Shown: positions 24,804 through 32,785, counted from the first letter of the stretch. The stretch is 50,632 bases of DNA from CAZMCC01 sp964564695 (GCA_964564695.1 CAZMCC010000011.1:1-50632), one strand, 5' to 3'. The notes: generated by a model from the sequence alone, not told the origin. Made by a program: numbers and translations.

Positions 24804-25226
24804 ATGGCGTTGATGCCCAAAAGAGTCAAGTTTCGCAAGGAGCAGCGGAAGGTGCGCCCCCGCCGCGCGACCAAGGGCAACTACGTCGCCTACGGCGACT
24901 ACGGCCTGCAGTCGCTCGACGGCCCCACCTGGCTCGACGCCCGCGTGATCGAAGCCGGCCGCGTCGCGGCCCAGCACTTCCTCAAGCGCGAAGGCAAGCT
25001 GTTCATCCGCATCTTCCCCGACAAGCCCATCAGCAAGAAGCCCCTCGAAACCCGAATGGGTACGGGCAAGGCCGAAGTCGACTTCTGGGCGGCCCGCATC
25101 AAGGCCGGCACCGTCCTCTTCGAGATCGCCGGCGTCAGCGAAGCGACCGCCAAGCTCGCCTTCGTCCGCGTCGCCAGCAAGATGCCGGTGCGGTGCCGGT
25201 TCGTGAAGCGGCGCGTCAGCGTCTAA
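24804..25226 (+). CDS. rplP: 50S ribosomal protein L16
   Basis: A 140-residue protein near the A-site tRNA elbow. L-M-P-K-R-V-K-F-R-K at the start, the A-R-V-I-E-A-G-R block, R-I-F-P-D-K-P-I-S-K-K-P, R-M-G-T-G-K and V-D-F-W-A-A are family signatures. GGAG lies 10 bases before ATG 24804. Length is normal. Confidence 0.97.
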   Translation: MALMPKRVKFRKEQRKVRPRRATKGNYVAYGDYGLQSLDGPTWLDARVIEAGRVAAQHFLKREGKLFIRIFPDKPISKKPLETRMGTGKAEVDFWAARIKAGTVLFEIAGVSEATAKLAFVRVASKMPVRCRFVKRRVSV

Positions 25227-25298
25227 GTCCATCATCCATGCCGCCACGTCGGCCGTGATCAGTGTTTCGGTGACAGTGAAGTCAGACAGAGCAACGCG

Positions 25299-25667
25299 AT
25301 GAAGAAGAACGAGACCAAGTACATCACGATGACCGGCGACGAGCTCGGCGTTCGCCTCCGCGAGCTGCAGGGCAAGCTCCTCACCCTCCGGACGCAGACC
25401 GTCACGGAAAAGGTCGAGGACCCCACGGCCATCGGCAAGACCCGGCGCGAGGTCGCCCGAGTGCTGACCGCCCGCCGCGCCCAGCAGCTGGGCATCAAGC
25501 ACGTGGCCACCGCCAAGCCCTCCAAGCCCAAGGCGACCAAGCCCAAGGCCGCCAAGCCCGCCGCCAAGGCCCCCAAGGCCGCCGTCGCGGGTGCGAAAGC
25601 CAAGGCCCCCAAGGCCAAGCGTGGTTCGAAGAAGGTCAGCAAGAAGACCGCGAGCAAGAGCAAGTAA
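25299..25667 (+). CDS. rpmC: 50S ribosomal protein L29 with long Lys/Ala/Pro tail
   Basis: A 122-residue protein; L29 is usually about 65. Residues 10-68 hold the L29 two-helix core, with L-R-E-L-Q-G-K-L-L-T-L-R-T-Q and I-G-K-T-R-R-E-V-A-R-V-L-T. From about residue 72 the sequence is K-P-x-K/A repeats resembling histone H1 or other lysine-rich tails. L29 sits at the tunnel exit near L23, so the tail would project from the surface or bind rRNA. Start ATG 25299. Confidence 0.93.
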   Translation: MKKNETKYITMTGDELGVRLRELQGKLLTLRTQTVTEKVEDPTAIGKTRREVARVLTARRAQQLGIKHVATAKPSKPKATKPKAAKPAAKAPKAAVAGAKAKAPKAKRGSKKVSKKTASKSK

Positions 25668-25702
25668 CTCCAGTCCCCGGATAGAGAACGCACGAGGAAC
25701 GC

Positions 25703-26008
25703 ATGAGCACGACCGGCCAGCCGAGCACTGAGAAGAAGGAAGCGATCCACACGACGTTCGTGGGCGTGGTGGAGTCCGACAAGCGCGACAAGACCCGCAA
25801 GGTCGTCGTGAACTGGCTCGCCCGTCACCCCAAGTACGGCAAGTACATGCGCCGCCGCACCGTCCTGCACGTGCACGACGAGAAGAACGAATCCCGCAGC
25901 GGCGACACCGTCGAGGTGCGCGAATGCCGCCCGCTCAGCAAGACCAAGCGGTTCGCCCTCGTGCGGGTCGTCGCGAAGTCCACGCGGGTCGAGCTGGTGC
26001 AGACGTAA
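25703..26008 (+). CDS. rpsQ: 30S ribosomal protein S17
   Basis: A 101-residue OB-fold primary binder of 16S rRNA. Block G-V-V-E-S-D-K-R-D-K-T-R-K-V-V-V, H-P-K-Y-G-K-Y and G-D-T-V-E-V-R-E-C-R-P-L-S-K-T-K are the family signature. It has a short N-terminal extension (about 15 residues). GAGGAACGC precedes ATG 25703. Confidence 0.96.
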   Translation: MSTTGQPSTEKKEAIHTTFVGVVESDKRDKTRKVVVNWLARHPKYGKYMRRRTVLHVHDEKNESRSGDTVEVRECRPLSKTKRFALVRVVAKSTRVELVQT

Positions 26009-26084
26009 GAGGGGCTAGGGGTCAGCGATAGCAGTGGGGTGGGAACGGTTTTGTTGGACGGTTTGGTAGTCAGGAGCGACGGGT

Positions 26085-26471
26085 ATGCTGCAGCAAGAAA
26101 CACGGTGCGAAGTCGCCGACAACTCGGGCGCGAAGATCGCGTATGTGATCCGCGTCTACGGCGGCACCACACGGACCGGCAAGTTCCAGCGCCGCACCGC
26201 GGGCGTCGGCGATCGCGTGCTGGTCTCGATCAAGAAGGCCCTTCCCGGGTCGGACGTCAAGGCGGGGGACAAGAGCAAGGCCGTGGTCGTCCGCACGACC
26301 AAGTCGACGCGCCGCGCCGACGGGTCGTACGTCAAGTTCGACGCCAACGCCGTCGTGCTGATCCAGGACGACGGGAACCCCAAGGGAACGCGCATCTTCG
26401 GGCCGGTGGCCCGCGAGCTGCGCGACAAGAACTACATGAAGATCGTGTCGCTCGCGCCGGAGGTGATCTGA
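26085..26471 (+). CDS. rplN: 50S ribosomal protein L14
   Basis: A 128-residue protein at the subunit interface. M-L-Q-Q-E-T-R-C-E-V-A-D-N-S-G-A-K opens the protein; N-A-V-V-L-I-Q-D-D-G-N-P-K-G-T-R-I-F-G-P-V-A-R-E-L is the classic block, shown here in pieces. AGGAG lies 10 bases upstream of ATG 26085. rplX starts three bases after its stop. Confidence 0.97.
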   Translation: MLQQETRCEVADNSGAKIAYVIRVYGGTTRTGKFQRRTAGVGDRVLVSIKKALPGSDVKAGDKSKAVVVRTTKSTRRADGSYVKFDANAVVLIQDDGNPKGTRIFGPVARELRDKNYMKIVSLAPEVI

Positions 26472-26474
26472 ATT

Positions 26475-26819
26475 ATGCCCGCACACGTTCGCAAAGGTGA
26501 CACGGTCATGGTGACCAGCGGCCTGTTCAAGGGACAGACCGCGGTGGTCCTCCGCGTGATCCCCAAGGACGACCGCGTCGTCGTCAAGGGCATCAACCTC
26601 CGCACCAAGCACGTCAAGCCCTCGCGCACCAGCCCCCAGGGCGGCATCATCCAGCGCGAGGAGCCCATCCACATCTCCAAGGTGAGCCCGGTCGTCGACG
26701 GCAAGCCCTGCCGCGTCCGGTTCGTCACCAAGTCCGACGGCAGCAAGGTCCGCATGGCCGTCCGCCGCGGGATGCAGCCCAAGGAACTCAACGTGGTCAG
26801 CCCGGCCACCAAAAAGTAA
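26475..26819 (+). CDS. rplX: 50S ribosomal protein L24
   Basis: A 114-residue KOW-domain assembly initiator. H-V-R-K-G-D-T-V-M-V-T-S-G-L-F-K-G is the KOW motif. V-K-G-I-N-L-R-T-K-H-V-K-P, Q-G-G-I-I-Q-R-E-E-P-I-H-I-S-K-V and a C-terminal basic segment follow. It is tightly linked to rplN. Length is normal. Confidence 0.96.
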   Translation: MPAHVRKGDTVMVTSGLFKGQTAVVLRVIPKDDRVVVKGINLRTKHVKPSRTSPQGGIIQREEPIHISKVSPVVDGKPCRVRFVTKSDGSKVRMAVRRGMQPKELNVVSPATKK

Positions 26820-26885
26820 GCACGTACGCCGGCGATCGGTTGAAGAGAGTCCGGTAGAAGTCGGTCAGATTTGAGTGAGCAAGCT

Positions 26886-27632
26886 ATGGCGAAAGACACC
26901 GAACACAACGAAAAGAAGCCCACCGGCGAGGGCAAGCCCGCACGCGAAGGCGGCGCTCCCAAGGGTGGGGGGGGCGGCGGTCACGGCGCGAACAAGGGCA
27001 AGAAGGCGGCGGCGGAAGCCGCGGCCATCGCGTCCCAGGGCCCCAAGACCACCCCGCGCCTGAAGAAGATGTACGACGAGACCGTCAAGGCGAAGATCGC
27101 CGAGAAGTTCGGCCTCAAGAACCCGATGTCGATCCCGCGCGTCACCGCGGTCGTGATCAACATCAACATGGGTCGCCACCTCGAGGGGACCAAGCTCCCC
27201 CCGAACGTGAAGCAGACCGTGCTCGACACCATCACCCAGATCTCCGGCCAGCGCCCCGTCGTGCTCAAGGCCAAGAAGAGCGTGTCGAACTTCAAGGTCC
27301 GCGAGGGCCTCGAGACCGCCGCCATGGTCACGCTCCGGCGCGACCGCATGTGGCACTTCCTCGACCGGCTCATCAACCTCGCCACCCCCCGTATCAAGGA
27401 CTTCCGCGGCCTCAAGACCACCGCCTTCGATCGCCAGGGCAACTACTCCCTCGGCCTCAACGAGCAGGGCGTCTTCCCCGAGATCGACATGGCCGCCGCC
27501 ACCTTCACCCACGGCATGAACATCACCGTCGTCATCAGCAAGTCCAACCCCGAGCACAGCAAGTTCCTCCTCGAGGAACTCGGCATGCCCTTCCGCAAGC
27601 CGGAAGCCAAGAAGGGCGATCGGGCCGCCTGA
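26886..27632 (+). CDS. rplE: 50S ribosomal protein L5 with N-terminal extension
   Basis: A 248-residue protein, about 65 longer than usual. Residues about 59-240 are L5, which binds 5S rRNA and P-site tRNA (R-L-K-K-M-Y-D-E-T-V, S-V-S-N-F-K-V-R-E-G, L-R-R-D-R-M-W-H-F-L-D-R-L, R-G-L, G-V-F-P-E-I). The first ~55 residues are Gly-, Lys- and Ala-rich low complexity, with a run of six Gly. The ATG at 26886 is preferred over a TTG at 26871. The extension has no internal Met before the core that would serve as a better start. Confidence 0.93.
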   Translation: MAKDTEHNEKKPTGEGKPAREGGAPKGGGGGGHGANKGKKAAAEAAAIASQGPKTTPRLKKMYDETVKAKIAEKFGLKNPMSIPRVTAVVININMGRHLEGTKLPPNVKQTVLDTITQISGQRPVVLKAKKSVSNFKVREGLETAAMVTLRRDRMWHFLDRLINLATPRIKDFRGLKTTAFDRQGNYSLGLNEQGVFPEIDMAAATFTHGMNITVVISKSNPEHSKFLLEELGMPFRKPEAKKGDRAA

Positions 27633-27679
27633 GCGAGCCGCACCAGACCAACGGACCCCACAGAGCACACAGGACACCC

Positions 27680-27865
27680 ATGGCCACCAAAGCACAAGTC
27701 GCCAAGAGCAAGCGGATCCCGAAGTTCTCGAGCCGGATCGTCCGGCGTTGCGAGCTCACCGGTCGCGCCCGCGGCGTCTACCGCAAGTTCCGCATCAGCC
27801 GCATCATGCTCCGCAAGCTCGCGCTTGAGGGCAAGATCCCCGGCATGCGCAAAGCCAGCTGGTAA
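27680..27865 (+). CDS. rpsN: 30S ribosomal protein S14, short form lacking zinc cysteines
   Basis: A 61-residue protein of type-Z length. The C-terminal R-G-V-Y-R-K-F-R-I-S-R-I and G-K-I-P-G-M-R-K-A-S-W are typical of the short S14. The four zinc ligands normally near residues 24, 27, 40 and 43 are here Cys24, Thr27, Ser40 and Met43, so only one Cys remains and no zinc ribbon can form. It is a zinc-independent C-minus variant of the short form. ATG 27680 is the only start. It lies between rplE and rpsH as usual. Confidence 0.93.
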   Translation: MATKAQVAKSKRIPKFSSRIVRRCELTGRARGVYRKFRISRIMLRKLALEGKIPGMRKASW

Positions 27866-27945
27866 ATCGCAGTTTCAGGTTCAGTCAGTAGCAGTCGGAA
27901 GCAGATTCGATCGACCTTGAGACCTCAGAAGGAAGCGGACGAACG

Positions 27946-28344
27946 ATGGCAGTGAACGACCCCATCTCGGACATGTTGGCCCGCATCCGTAACGCGGCGA
28001 GCAATCGCGCCAAGAGCGTGGTCTGCCTCAACTCCAAGGTCTGCCGCGGCATCGCGGCCGTCCTCAAGGACGAGGGCTACGTCGACAGCTTCGACGTCGT
28101 CGACGACGGACGCCAGGGCAAGCTCAAGATCAAGCTTCGCTACGGCCCACGCGGCGAGACCATCCTCCACGAGCTCAAGCGCGAGTCCAAGCCCGGACGG
28201 CGCGTCTACGCCGGCGTCGAGGACCTCGGCCGCCCTTTGCAGGGCCTGGGCATCAGCATCATCTCCACCAGCCGCGGCGTCATGAGCGACCGCAAGGCCC
28301 GCACCGACCGCGTCGGCGGCGAGCTGCTCTGCACCGTGTCGTAG
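27946..28344 (+). CDS. rpsH: 30S ribosomal protein S8
   Basis: A 132-residue primary 16S rRNA binder, in E. coli the spc operon repressor. N-D-P-I-S-D-M-L-A-R-I-R-N-A, V-L-K-D-E-G-Y-V and the C-terminal G-I-S-I-I-S-T-S-R-G-V-M-S-D block are diagnostic. AAGGAAGCGG lies upstream of ATG 27946. Length is normal. Confidence 0.97.
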   Translation: MAVNDPISDMLARIRNAASNRAKSVVCLNSKVCRGIAAVLKDEGYVDSFDVVDDGRQGKLKIKLRYGPRGETILHELKRESKPGRRVYAGVEDLGRPLQGLGISIISTSRGVMSDRKARTDRVGGELLCTVS

Positions 28345-28359
28345 TTGCCCGTTCCGGCG

Positions 28360-28393
28360 TTCCCTAGTCCCTAGCCCCTGGTCCCTAGTCCCG
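28360..28393. repeat. C-tract spacer repeat between rpsH and rplF
   Basis: TCCCTAGTCCCTAGCCCCTG-type units with a 7-8 base period, the reverse orientation of the repeat at 19908-19947. It ends about 10 bases before the rplF start and leaves no room for a Shine-Dalgarno. Confidence 0.75.
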
Positions 28394-28403
28394 AGTACGA
28401 GCC

Positions 28404-28955
28404 ATGTCGCGAATCGGTAAGCAGAAAGTCGAGATCCCCGGCAACGTCAAGGTCACCATCAAGGACCGCGTGGTCTCCGTCCAGGGACCCCTCGGCACCC
28501 TCACGATGACCCACCGCCCCGACATCGCCGTCGCCTACAGCGCCGACGACAAGGCCGTGCACGTCTCCATCGACGAGAAGGGCGCCGAGGACCGCCAGAC
28601 CCGCGCCTCGTGGGGTACCACCCGCGCCCTCGTCAAGAACATGGTCGAGGGCGTCACCAAGGGCTACGAGAAGTCGCTCGAGGTCGTCGGCGTGGGTTGG
28701 ACCGCCGCCATCGCCGGCCCCAAGCTCAAGCTCACCGTCGGCTTCGCCAACCCCATCCTGGTGGACATCCCCCAGGGTGTGAAGGTCGTCGTCGACAAGC
28801 AGATCATCCGCGTCAACGGCTCCGACAAGCAGGCCGTGGGCGAGTTTGCCGCCAAGGTCCGGGCCAAGCGCAAGCCCGAGCCCTACAACGGCAAGGGCAT
28901 CAAGTTCACCACCGAGACCATCAAGAAGAAGCAGGGCAAGGCGTTCGGCGCCTGA
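28404..28955 (+). CDS. rplF: 50S ribosomal protein L6
   Basis: A 183-residue protein of the factor-binding region. M-S-R-I-G-K-Q-K-V-E-I-P opens it. V-Q-G-P-L-G-T-L and the C-terminal R-K-P-E-P-Y-N-G-K-G-I block are the family signature. The spacer before it lacks a Shine-Dalgarno; the start is fixed by homology. Confidence 0.97.
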   Translation: MSRIGKQKVEIPGNVKVTIKDRVVSVQGPLGTLTMTHRPDIAVAYSADDKAVHVSIDEKGAEDRQTRASWGTTRALVKNMVEGVTKGYEKSLEVVGVGWTAAIAGPKLKLTVGFANPILVDIPQGVKVVVDKQIIRVNGSDKQAVGEFAAKVRAKRKPEPYNGKGIKFTTETIKKKQGKAFGA

Positions 28956-29025
28956 GGCCGGAAGTCACCAAGGCATCCCGGCACCAGTCATTCCGCACAG
29001 GCACGAAGGCACAAAGGCACGAGCG

Positions 29026-29388
29026 ATGGACAAGAGCAAGCACAAAGCAACACGGCTGGATCGGCGGCACGGCAACATCCGCAAGCGGATCGAGGGCACC
29101 AACGAGCGCCCCCGTCTCGCCGTGTACAAGTCGCTCAAGCACATCCACGCCCAGGTCATCGACGACCTCGCCGGCAAGACCCTCGTCAGCGCTTCGAGCG
29201 TCGAGGACGCCGCGGGTTCCGACAAGACCGGCAACAAGGTCTCCGCCGCCGCGGTCGGCAAGCTGCTCGCGCAGCGGGCCACGGCCGCCGGCGTCAGCCA
29301 GGTCGTCTTCGACCGAGGCGGCTTCAAGTACCACGGGCGCGTGAAGGCCCTCGCCGATGCCGCCCGCGAAGGCGGCCTCAAGTTCTGA
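29026..29388 (+). CDS. rplR: 50S ribosomal protein L18
   Basis: A 120-residue 5S rRNA-binding protein. R-R-H-G-N-I-R-K-R-I-E-G-T, R-P-R-L-A-V-Y-K-S-L-K-H-I-H-A-Q-V-I-D-D, V-F-D-R-G-G-F-K-Y-H-G-R-V-K-A-L-A-D-A-A-R-E and the final G-G-L-K-F (shown in pieces) are diagnostic. The spacer upstream has GGCACGAAGGCACAAAGGCA repeats. Length is normal. Confidence 0.97.
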   Translation: MDKSKHKATRLDRRHGNIRKRIEGTNERPRLAVYKSLKHIHAQVIDDLAGKTLVSASSVEDAAGSDKTGNKVSAAAVGKLLAQRATAAGVSQVVFDRGGFKYHGRVKALADAAREGGLKF

Positions 29389-29404
29389 GTTCTGGGCTTC
29401 CTGC

Positions 29405-29443
29405 CTTTCCCTGACCCCTGATCCCTGACCCCTGGACCCTCCC
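29405..29443. repeat. C-tract spacer repeat between rplR and rpsE
   Basis: CCCTGACCCCTGATCCCTGA-type units with a 7-8 base period, of the same family as 28360-28393, running up to the rpsE start codon. Confidence 0.75.
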
Positions 29444-29444
29444 A

Positions 29445-30206
29445 ATGCCCGAGATCCTCGACGAATCAACGCAACTGGAATCCACGACGATCGGCGTCTA
29501 CCGCACCGCTTCGACGGTCGCCGGCGGCCGCCGCTTCAGCTTCGGCGCGCTCGTCGTCGTCGGGAACCGCAACGGCCAGGTAGGCTTCGGCTACGCCAAG
29601 AGCCCCGAGGTCCCCAGCGCCATCGAGAAGGCCCAGCGCTACGCACGTCGAAACATGACGAGCCTCCAGCGCATCGGCACCACCGTCCACCACCAGGTCG
29701 AAGGCACCTTCTCCGCTACCAAGGTCCGCATCATCCCCGCGTCCCCCGGTACCGGCGTCGTCGCCGGCGGCACCGTCCGCTCCATCCTCGAGATGGCAGG
29801 CGTCAGCGACGCCCTCACCAAGTGCTACGGCTCCACCAACGCCCGCAACGTTGTCAAGGCCGTCTTCGACGCCCTCCAGCAGCTCCGCACCCCCGACAAG
29901 GTCGCGTCGCTCCGAGGCGTCCAGCTCGGCGACACCGAGATCGCCATCAAGATCGAAAAGGGCAAGGCCAACATGCCCGCCGTTCGCGTCGGCGAGAAGA
30001 AGGCCAAGGGTCCCGTCAACACCATCGGCCAGGATCGTCGCGGCGGACGCGGCGGCCCGCGTGGCGGTGGTCGCGGCGGTCCCCGCGGGCCGCGTCGTGA
30101 CGACTCCGCCCCCAGCACCAGCGCCGGCCCCAGCGGCGCTCCCGGCCCCGCCGAGGGCGCGGGCGGCGGCGGTTCCTCAGACCCCACGGCCGGATCCCCG
30201 GCCTGA
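29445..30206 (+). CDS. rpsE: 30S ribosomal protein S5 with Gly/Arg/Pro-rich tail
   Basis: A 253-residue protein; typical S5 is about 165-170. It acts at the mRNA entry channel and in decoding fidelity. The core has G-G-R-R-F-S-F-G-A-L-V-V-V-G-N-R-N-G, the double-stranded RNA-binding fold and I-I-P-A-S-P-G-T-G-V-V-A-G-G. From about residue 190 it becomes R-G-G-R-G-G-P-R repeats resembling an RGG box, then a Ser/Pro/Ala/Gly-rich end. It is followed directly by rplO without the usual rpmD. Confidence 0.94.
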   Translation: MPEILDESTQLESTTIGVYRTASTVAGGRRFSFGALVVVGNRNGQVGFGYAKSPEVPSAIEKAQRYARRNMTSLQRIGTTVHHQVEGTFSATKVRIIPASPGTGVVAGGTVRSILEMAGVSDALTKCYGSTNARNVVKAVFDALQQLRTPDKVASLRGVQLGDTEIAIKIEKGKANMPAVRVGEKKAKGPVNTIGQDRRGGRGGPRGGGRGGPRGPRRDDSAPSTSAGPSGAPGPAEGAGGGGSSDPTAGSPA

Positions 30207-30294
30207 GTCCGCACGACAGCACCAAGCATCCAGTTCCAGACCGACGATTCAGTAGAGCGGTGAGTTTGACAGCAGAGTTCCGGAGTTTTCAGCC

Positions 30295-31008
30295 ATGATG
30301 ATCCATGACATCACCGCCCTGGCGGGCAAGTACAAGGCCAAGAAGCGCGTCGGGCGCGGCCTGGGCTCGGGCACGGGCAAGACGTCCGCCCGCGGCCACA
30401 AGGGCCAGAAGTCCCGCTCGGGCTACTCGCAGAAGCGCGCCCACGAAGGCGGCCAGATGCCCTACTTCCGCCGCATGCGGAAGATCGGCTTCTCCAACTT
30501 CAAGTTCACCCAGCGCTTCTGGATCGTCAACCTCCGCGACATCCTCGATCACCCCATGTTCAAGACCGGCGGCACCGTCGACACCGCCACCATGGTCAAG
30601 GCCGGCCTCATCCGCGACGACAGCCGCGACCTCAAGATCCTCGGCGACATGGGCGACCGCAAGCTCAACGTCAAGATCAACATCACCGCCGCCCGCGTCA
30701 GCGACTCGGTCCGCAAGATGGTCACCGAATCCGGGGGCGAGGTCAAGGAACTCGGCACCCGGCGCGACGTCGTCCGCGGCGTCGACCGCAACAGCGAGGA
30801 CCGTCGCCCCAAGAACCTGGGCAAGAAGCTCAAGCGCGGCAGCAACAGCAAGGCCAAGAAGAAGGCCGCCGCCGCCGAGGCCGAGGGCGCCGAAAAGGGC
30901 GCCGACAAGGGTGCTGACAAGAAGGGCGAGGCCAAGGCCGAGAAGGGTGGGGGGGCCGAGAAGCCCGCCAAGGCTCCCAAGGCCGAGAAGCCGGCCAAGG
31001 GCGAGTAA
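30295..31008 (+). CDS. rplO: 50S ribosomal protein L15 with Lys/Ala/Glu-rich tail
   Basis: A 237-residue protein, against about 145-150 normally. The core has R-V-G-R-G-L-G-S-G-T-G-K-T-S-A-R-G-H-K-G-Q-K (in pieces), G-Q-M-P-Y-F-R-R and a C-terminal domain with I-N-I-T-A-A-R-V-S-D-S-V. After about residue 178 the chain is K-K-A-A-A-A-E-A-E-G and K-G-A-D-K-G repeats, highly charged. ATG 30295 or 30298 could be used. Confidence 0.95.
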   Translation: MMIHDITALAGKYKAKKRVGRGLGSGTGKTSARGHKGQKSRSGYSQKRAHEGGQMPYFRRMRKIGFSNFKFTQRFWIVNLRDILDHPMFKTGGTVDTATMVKAGLIRDDSRDLKILGDMGDRKLNVKINITAARVSDSVRKMVTESGGEVKELGTRRDVVRGVDRNSEDRRPKNLGKKLKRGSNSKAKKKAAAAEAEGAEKGADKGADKKGEAKAEKGGGAEKPAKAPKAEKPAKGE

Positions 31009-31130
31009 ACAGTCGATGGGCAGTTCGGCCGGGCTGAGTACCGGTCGCAGTGGGGGTCGGAGTAGGGCGGGTGCGGCCCGATGTTGGGCTCGACCCGCCG
31101 GCCAAGGACAGCGGCGAGGTCGCGTACACG

Positions 31131-32516
31131 ATGTTTCAAGCCCTCTTCAACGTCTTCCGCATCCCCGAGCTCCGCGCCAAGGTTCTCTTCACGCTCGGCA
31201 TGCTCGCGGTGTACCGCATCGGGCACTGGATCCCGATCCCCGGCATCAACCAGGACCGCCTCAAAGAGTTCTTCCAGCTCGGCGGGAGCGAGGGCGCGGC
31301 CCAGCGCGTCGCCCAGTTCATCTCCGTCTTCAGCGGCGGCGCCTTCAGCCACTCGACCATCTTCGCCCTGGGCGTCATGCCCTACATCTCGGCGTCGATC
31401 ATCGTCCAGCTCTTCACCGCCGTGCACCCCAAGCTCAAGAAGCTCCAGGAAGAAGGCCCCACAGGCCGCCAGAAGATCATGGAGTGGACCCGTCTACTCT
31501 CGATCGCCCTGGCACTCTTCCAGGCCTACGGCTTCCTCCAGTTCTCCTCCGCCAACGGCCTCGTCTACCCCGAGCAGGTCGCCAGCCCCATGTGGTGGGT
31601 CATGGCCCTCGTCGCCATGGTCGCCGGCACCGTCTTCCTCATGTGGCTCGGCGAGCAGATCGACAAGTTCGGCATCGGCAACGGCATGTCGATGATCATC
31701 ATGACCGGCATCATCACCCGCATCCCCGAAGCGGTGCTCTGGGTCATCAACAACTTCGACCCCAAAGACCCCGCCAAGATGGGCCTCGCCGGCGTCATCT
31801 TCATCGTCGACGGCTTCGTCATCGTCGTCGCCGGTTCGGTCCTCATGACCGTCGCGCAGCGACGAATCCCCATCCAGCAGGCCAAGCACACCCGCGGCCG
31901 CAAGGTCGTCGGCGGCCAGCGCAGCTTCCTCCCCCTCCGCGTCAACCACGGCGGCGTCATGCCGATCGTCTTCGCCTCCAGCCTCCTCATCTTCCCCTCC
32001 GTCATCTTCTCCACGCTCCAGGCCCAGGCCACCGCCGCGGGCGGCGGCGGCGCCGGACTGTGGAACTGGCTCCACGACAGCTTCATCCCCGGCGCGTTCC
32101 CCTACACGCTCCTGGAAATGCTGATGATCTTCTTCTTCAGCTACTTCTGGATCACGGTGCAGTTCAATCCCGAGGAGATGAGCAAGCAGCTCCGCGACCA
32201 CGGCTCGTTCATCCCCGGCCTGCGCCCCGGGCCGCGCACCGCCGAATACCTCGAAACCGTCATGGAGCGCATCACGTTCGTCGGCGCCGCGTTCCTCGCG
32301 ATCATCGCCGTCACGCCGATGGTGATCAACCGCAGCCTGAACGTCGACTTCGCGGTGACCCAGTTCCTCGGCGGCACCGGCCTGCTCATCGTGGTGTCGG
32401 TCGTCCTCGACTTCATCCAGCGCGTGGAGGCGAACCTCCTGATGCGCAACTACGCCGGCTTCCTCGGCGGGAACGACGAAGGCAAGGGGCCAAGAATTCG
32501 CGGCCCCCGCAGCTAA
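31131..32516 (+). CDS. secY: protein translocase subunit SecY
   Basis: A 461-residue channel-forming subunit with ten membrane helices, partner of SecE and SecG. Conserved elements include the opening R-I-P-E-L-R-A-K-V-L-F-T-L, I-G-H-W-I-P-I-P-G-I-N, the plug/TM2 region G-G-A-F-S-H-S-T-I-F-A-L-G-V-M-P-Y-I-S-A-S-I-I, and Q-A-K-H-T-R-G-R. ATG 31131 (GAGG about 15 bases upstream) starts at the usual place relative to TM1. It lies after rplO as in the spc operon, but adk and map do not follow. Confidence 0.97.
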   Translation: MFQALFNVFRIPELRAKVLFTLGMLAVYRIGHWIPIPGINQDRLKEFFQLGGSEGAAQRVAQFISVFSGGAFSHSTIFALGVMPYISASIIVQLFTAVHPKLKKLQEEGPTGRQKIMEWTRLLSIALALFQAYGFLQFSSANGLVYPEQVASPMWWVMALVAMVAGTVFLMWLGEQIDKFGIGNGMSMIIMTGIITRIPEAVLWVINNFDPKDPAKMGLAGVIFIVDGFVIVVAGSVLMTVAQRRIPIQQAKHTRGRKVVGGQRSFLPLRVNHGGVMPIVFASSLLIFPSVIFSTLQAQATAAGGGGAGLWNWLHDSFIPGAFPYTLLEMLMIFFFSYFWITVQFNPEEMSKQLRDHGSFIPGLRPGPRTAEYLETVMERITFVGAAFLAIIAVTPMVINRSLNVDFAVTQFLGGTGLLIVVSVVLDFIQRVEANLLMRNYAGFLGGNDEGKGPRIRGPRS

Positions 32517-32561
32517 CGCTAGATGGTGGGCGCCCTGCCCACGGAGATAACGAACACACGC

Positions 32562-32780
32562 ATGCCCAAACAGGACGACAAACTCACGCTCGAGGCCGAA
32601 GTGGTTGAGGCTCTCCCGAACGCGATGTTCACGGTGAAGCTTCCCAACGACCACAAGGTCTTGGCGTATGTCTCCGGAAAGATGCGGATGAACTACATCC
32701 GAATCCTCCCCGGCGACCGGGTGACGGTCGAAATGAGCCCCTACGACCTGACAAAGGCCCGGATCACGTTCCGGCATTGA
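32562..32780 (+). CDS. infA: translation initiation factor IF-1
   Basis: A 72-residue OB-fold factor binding the ribosomal A site during initiation. E-A-E-V-V-E-A-L-P-N-A-M-F-T-V-K-L, H-K-V-L-A-Y-V-S-G-K-M-R-M-N-Y-I-R-I-L-P-G-D and the terminal Y-D-L-T-K-A-R-I-T-F-R are diagnostic. ATG 32562 gives the standard length. It follows secY by 45 bases. A two-hairpin repeat begins five bases after the stop. Confidence 0.97.
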   Translation: MPKQDDKLTLEAEVVEALPNAMFTVKLPNDHKVLAYVSGKMRMNYIRILPGDRVTVEMSPYDLTKARITFRH

Positions 32781-32785
32781 TAGAT

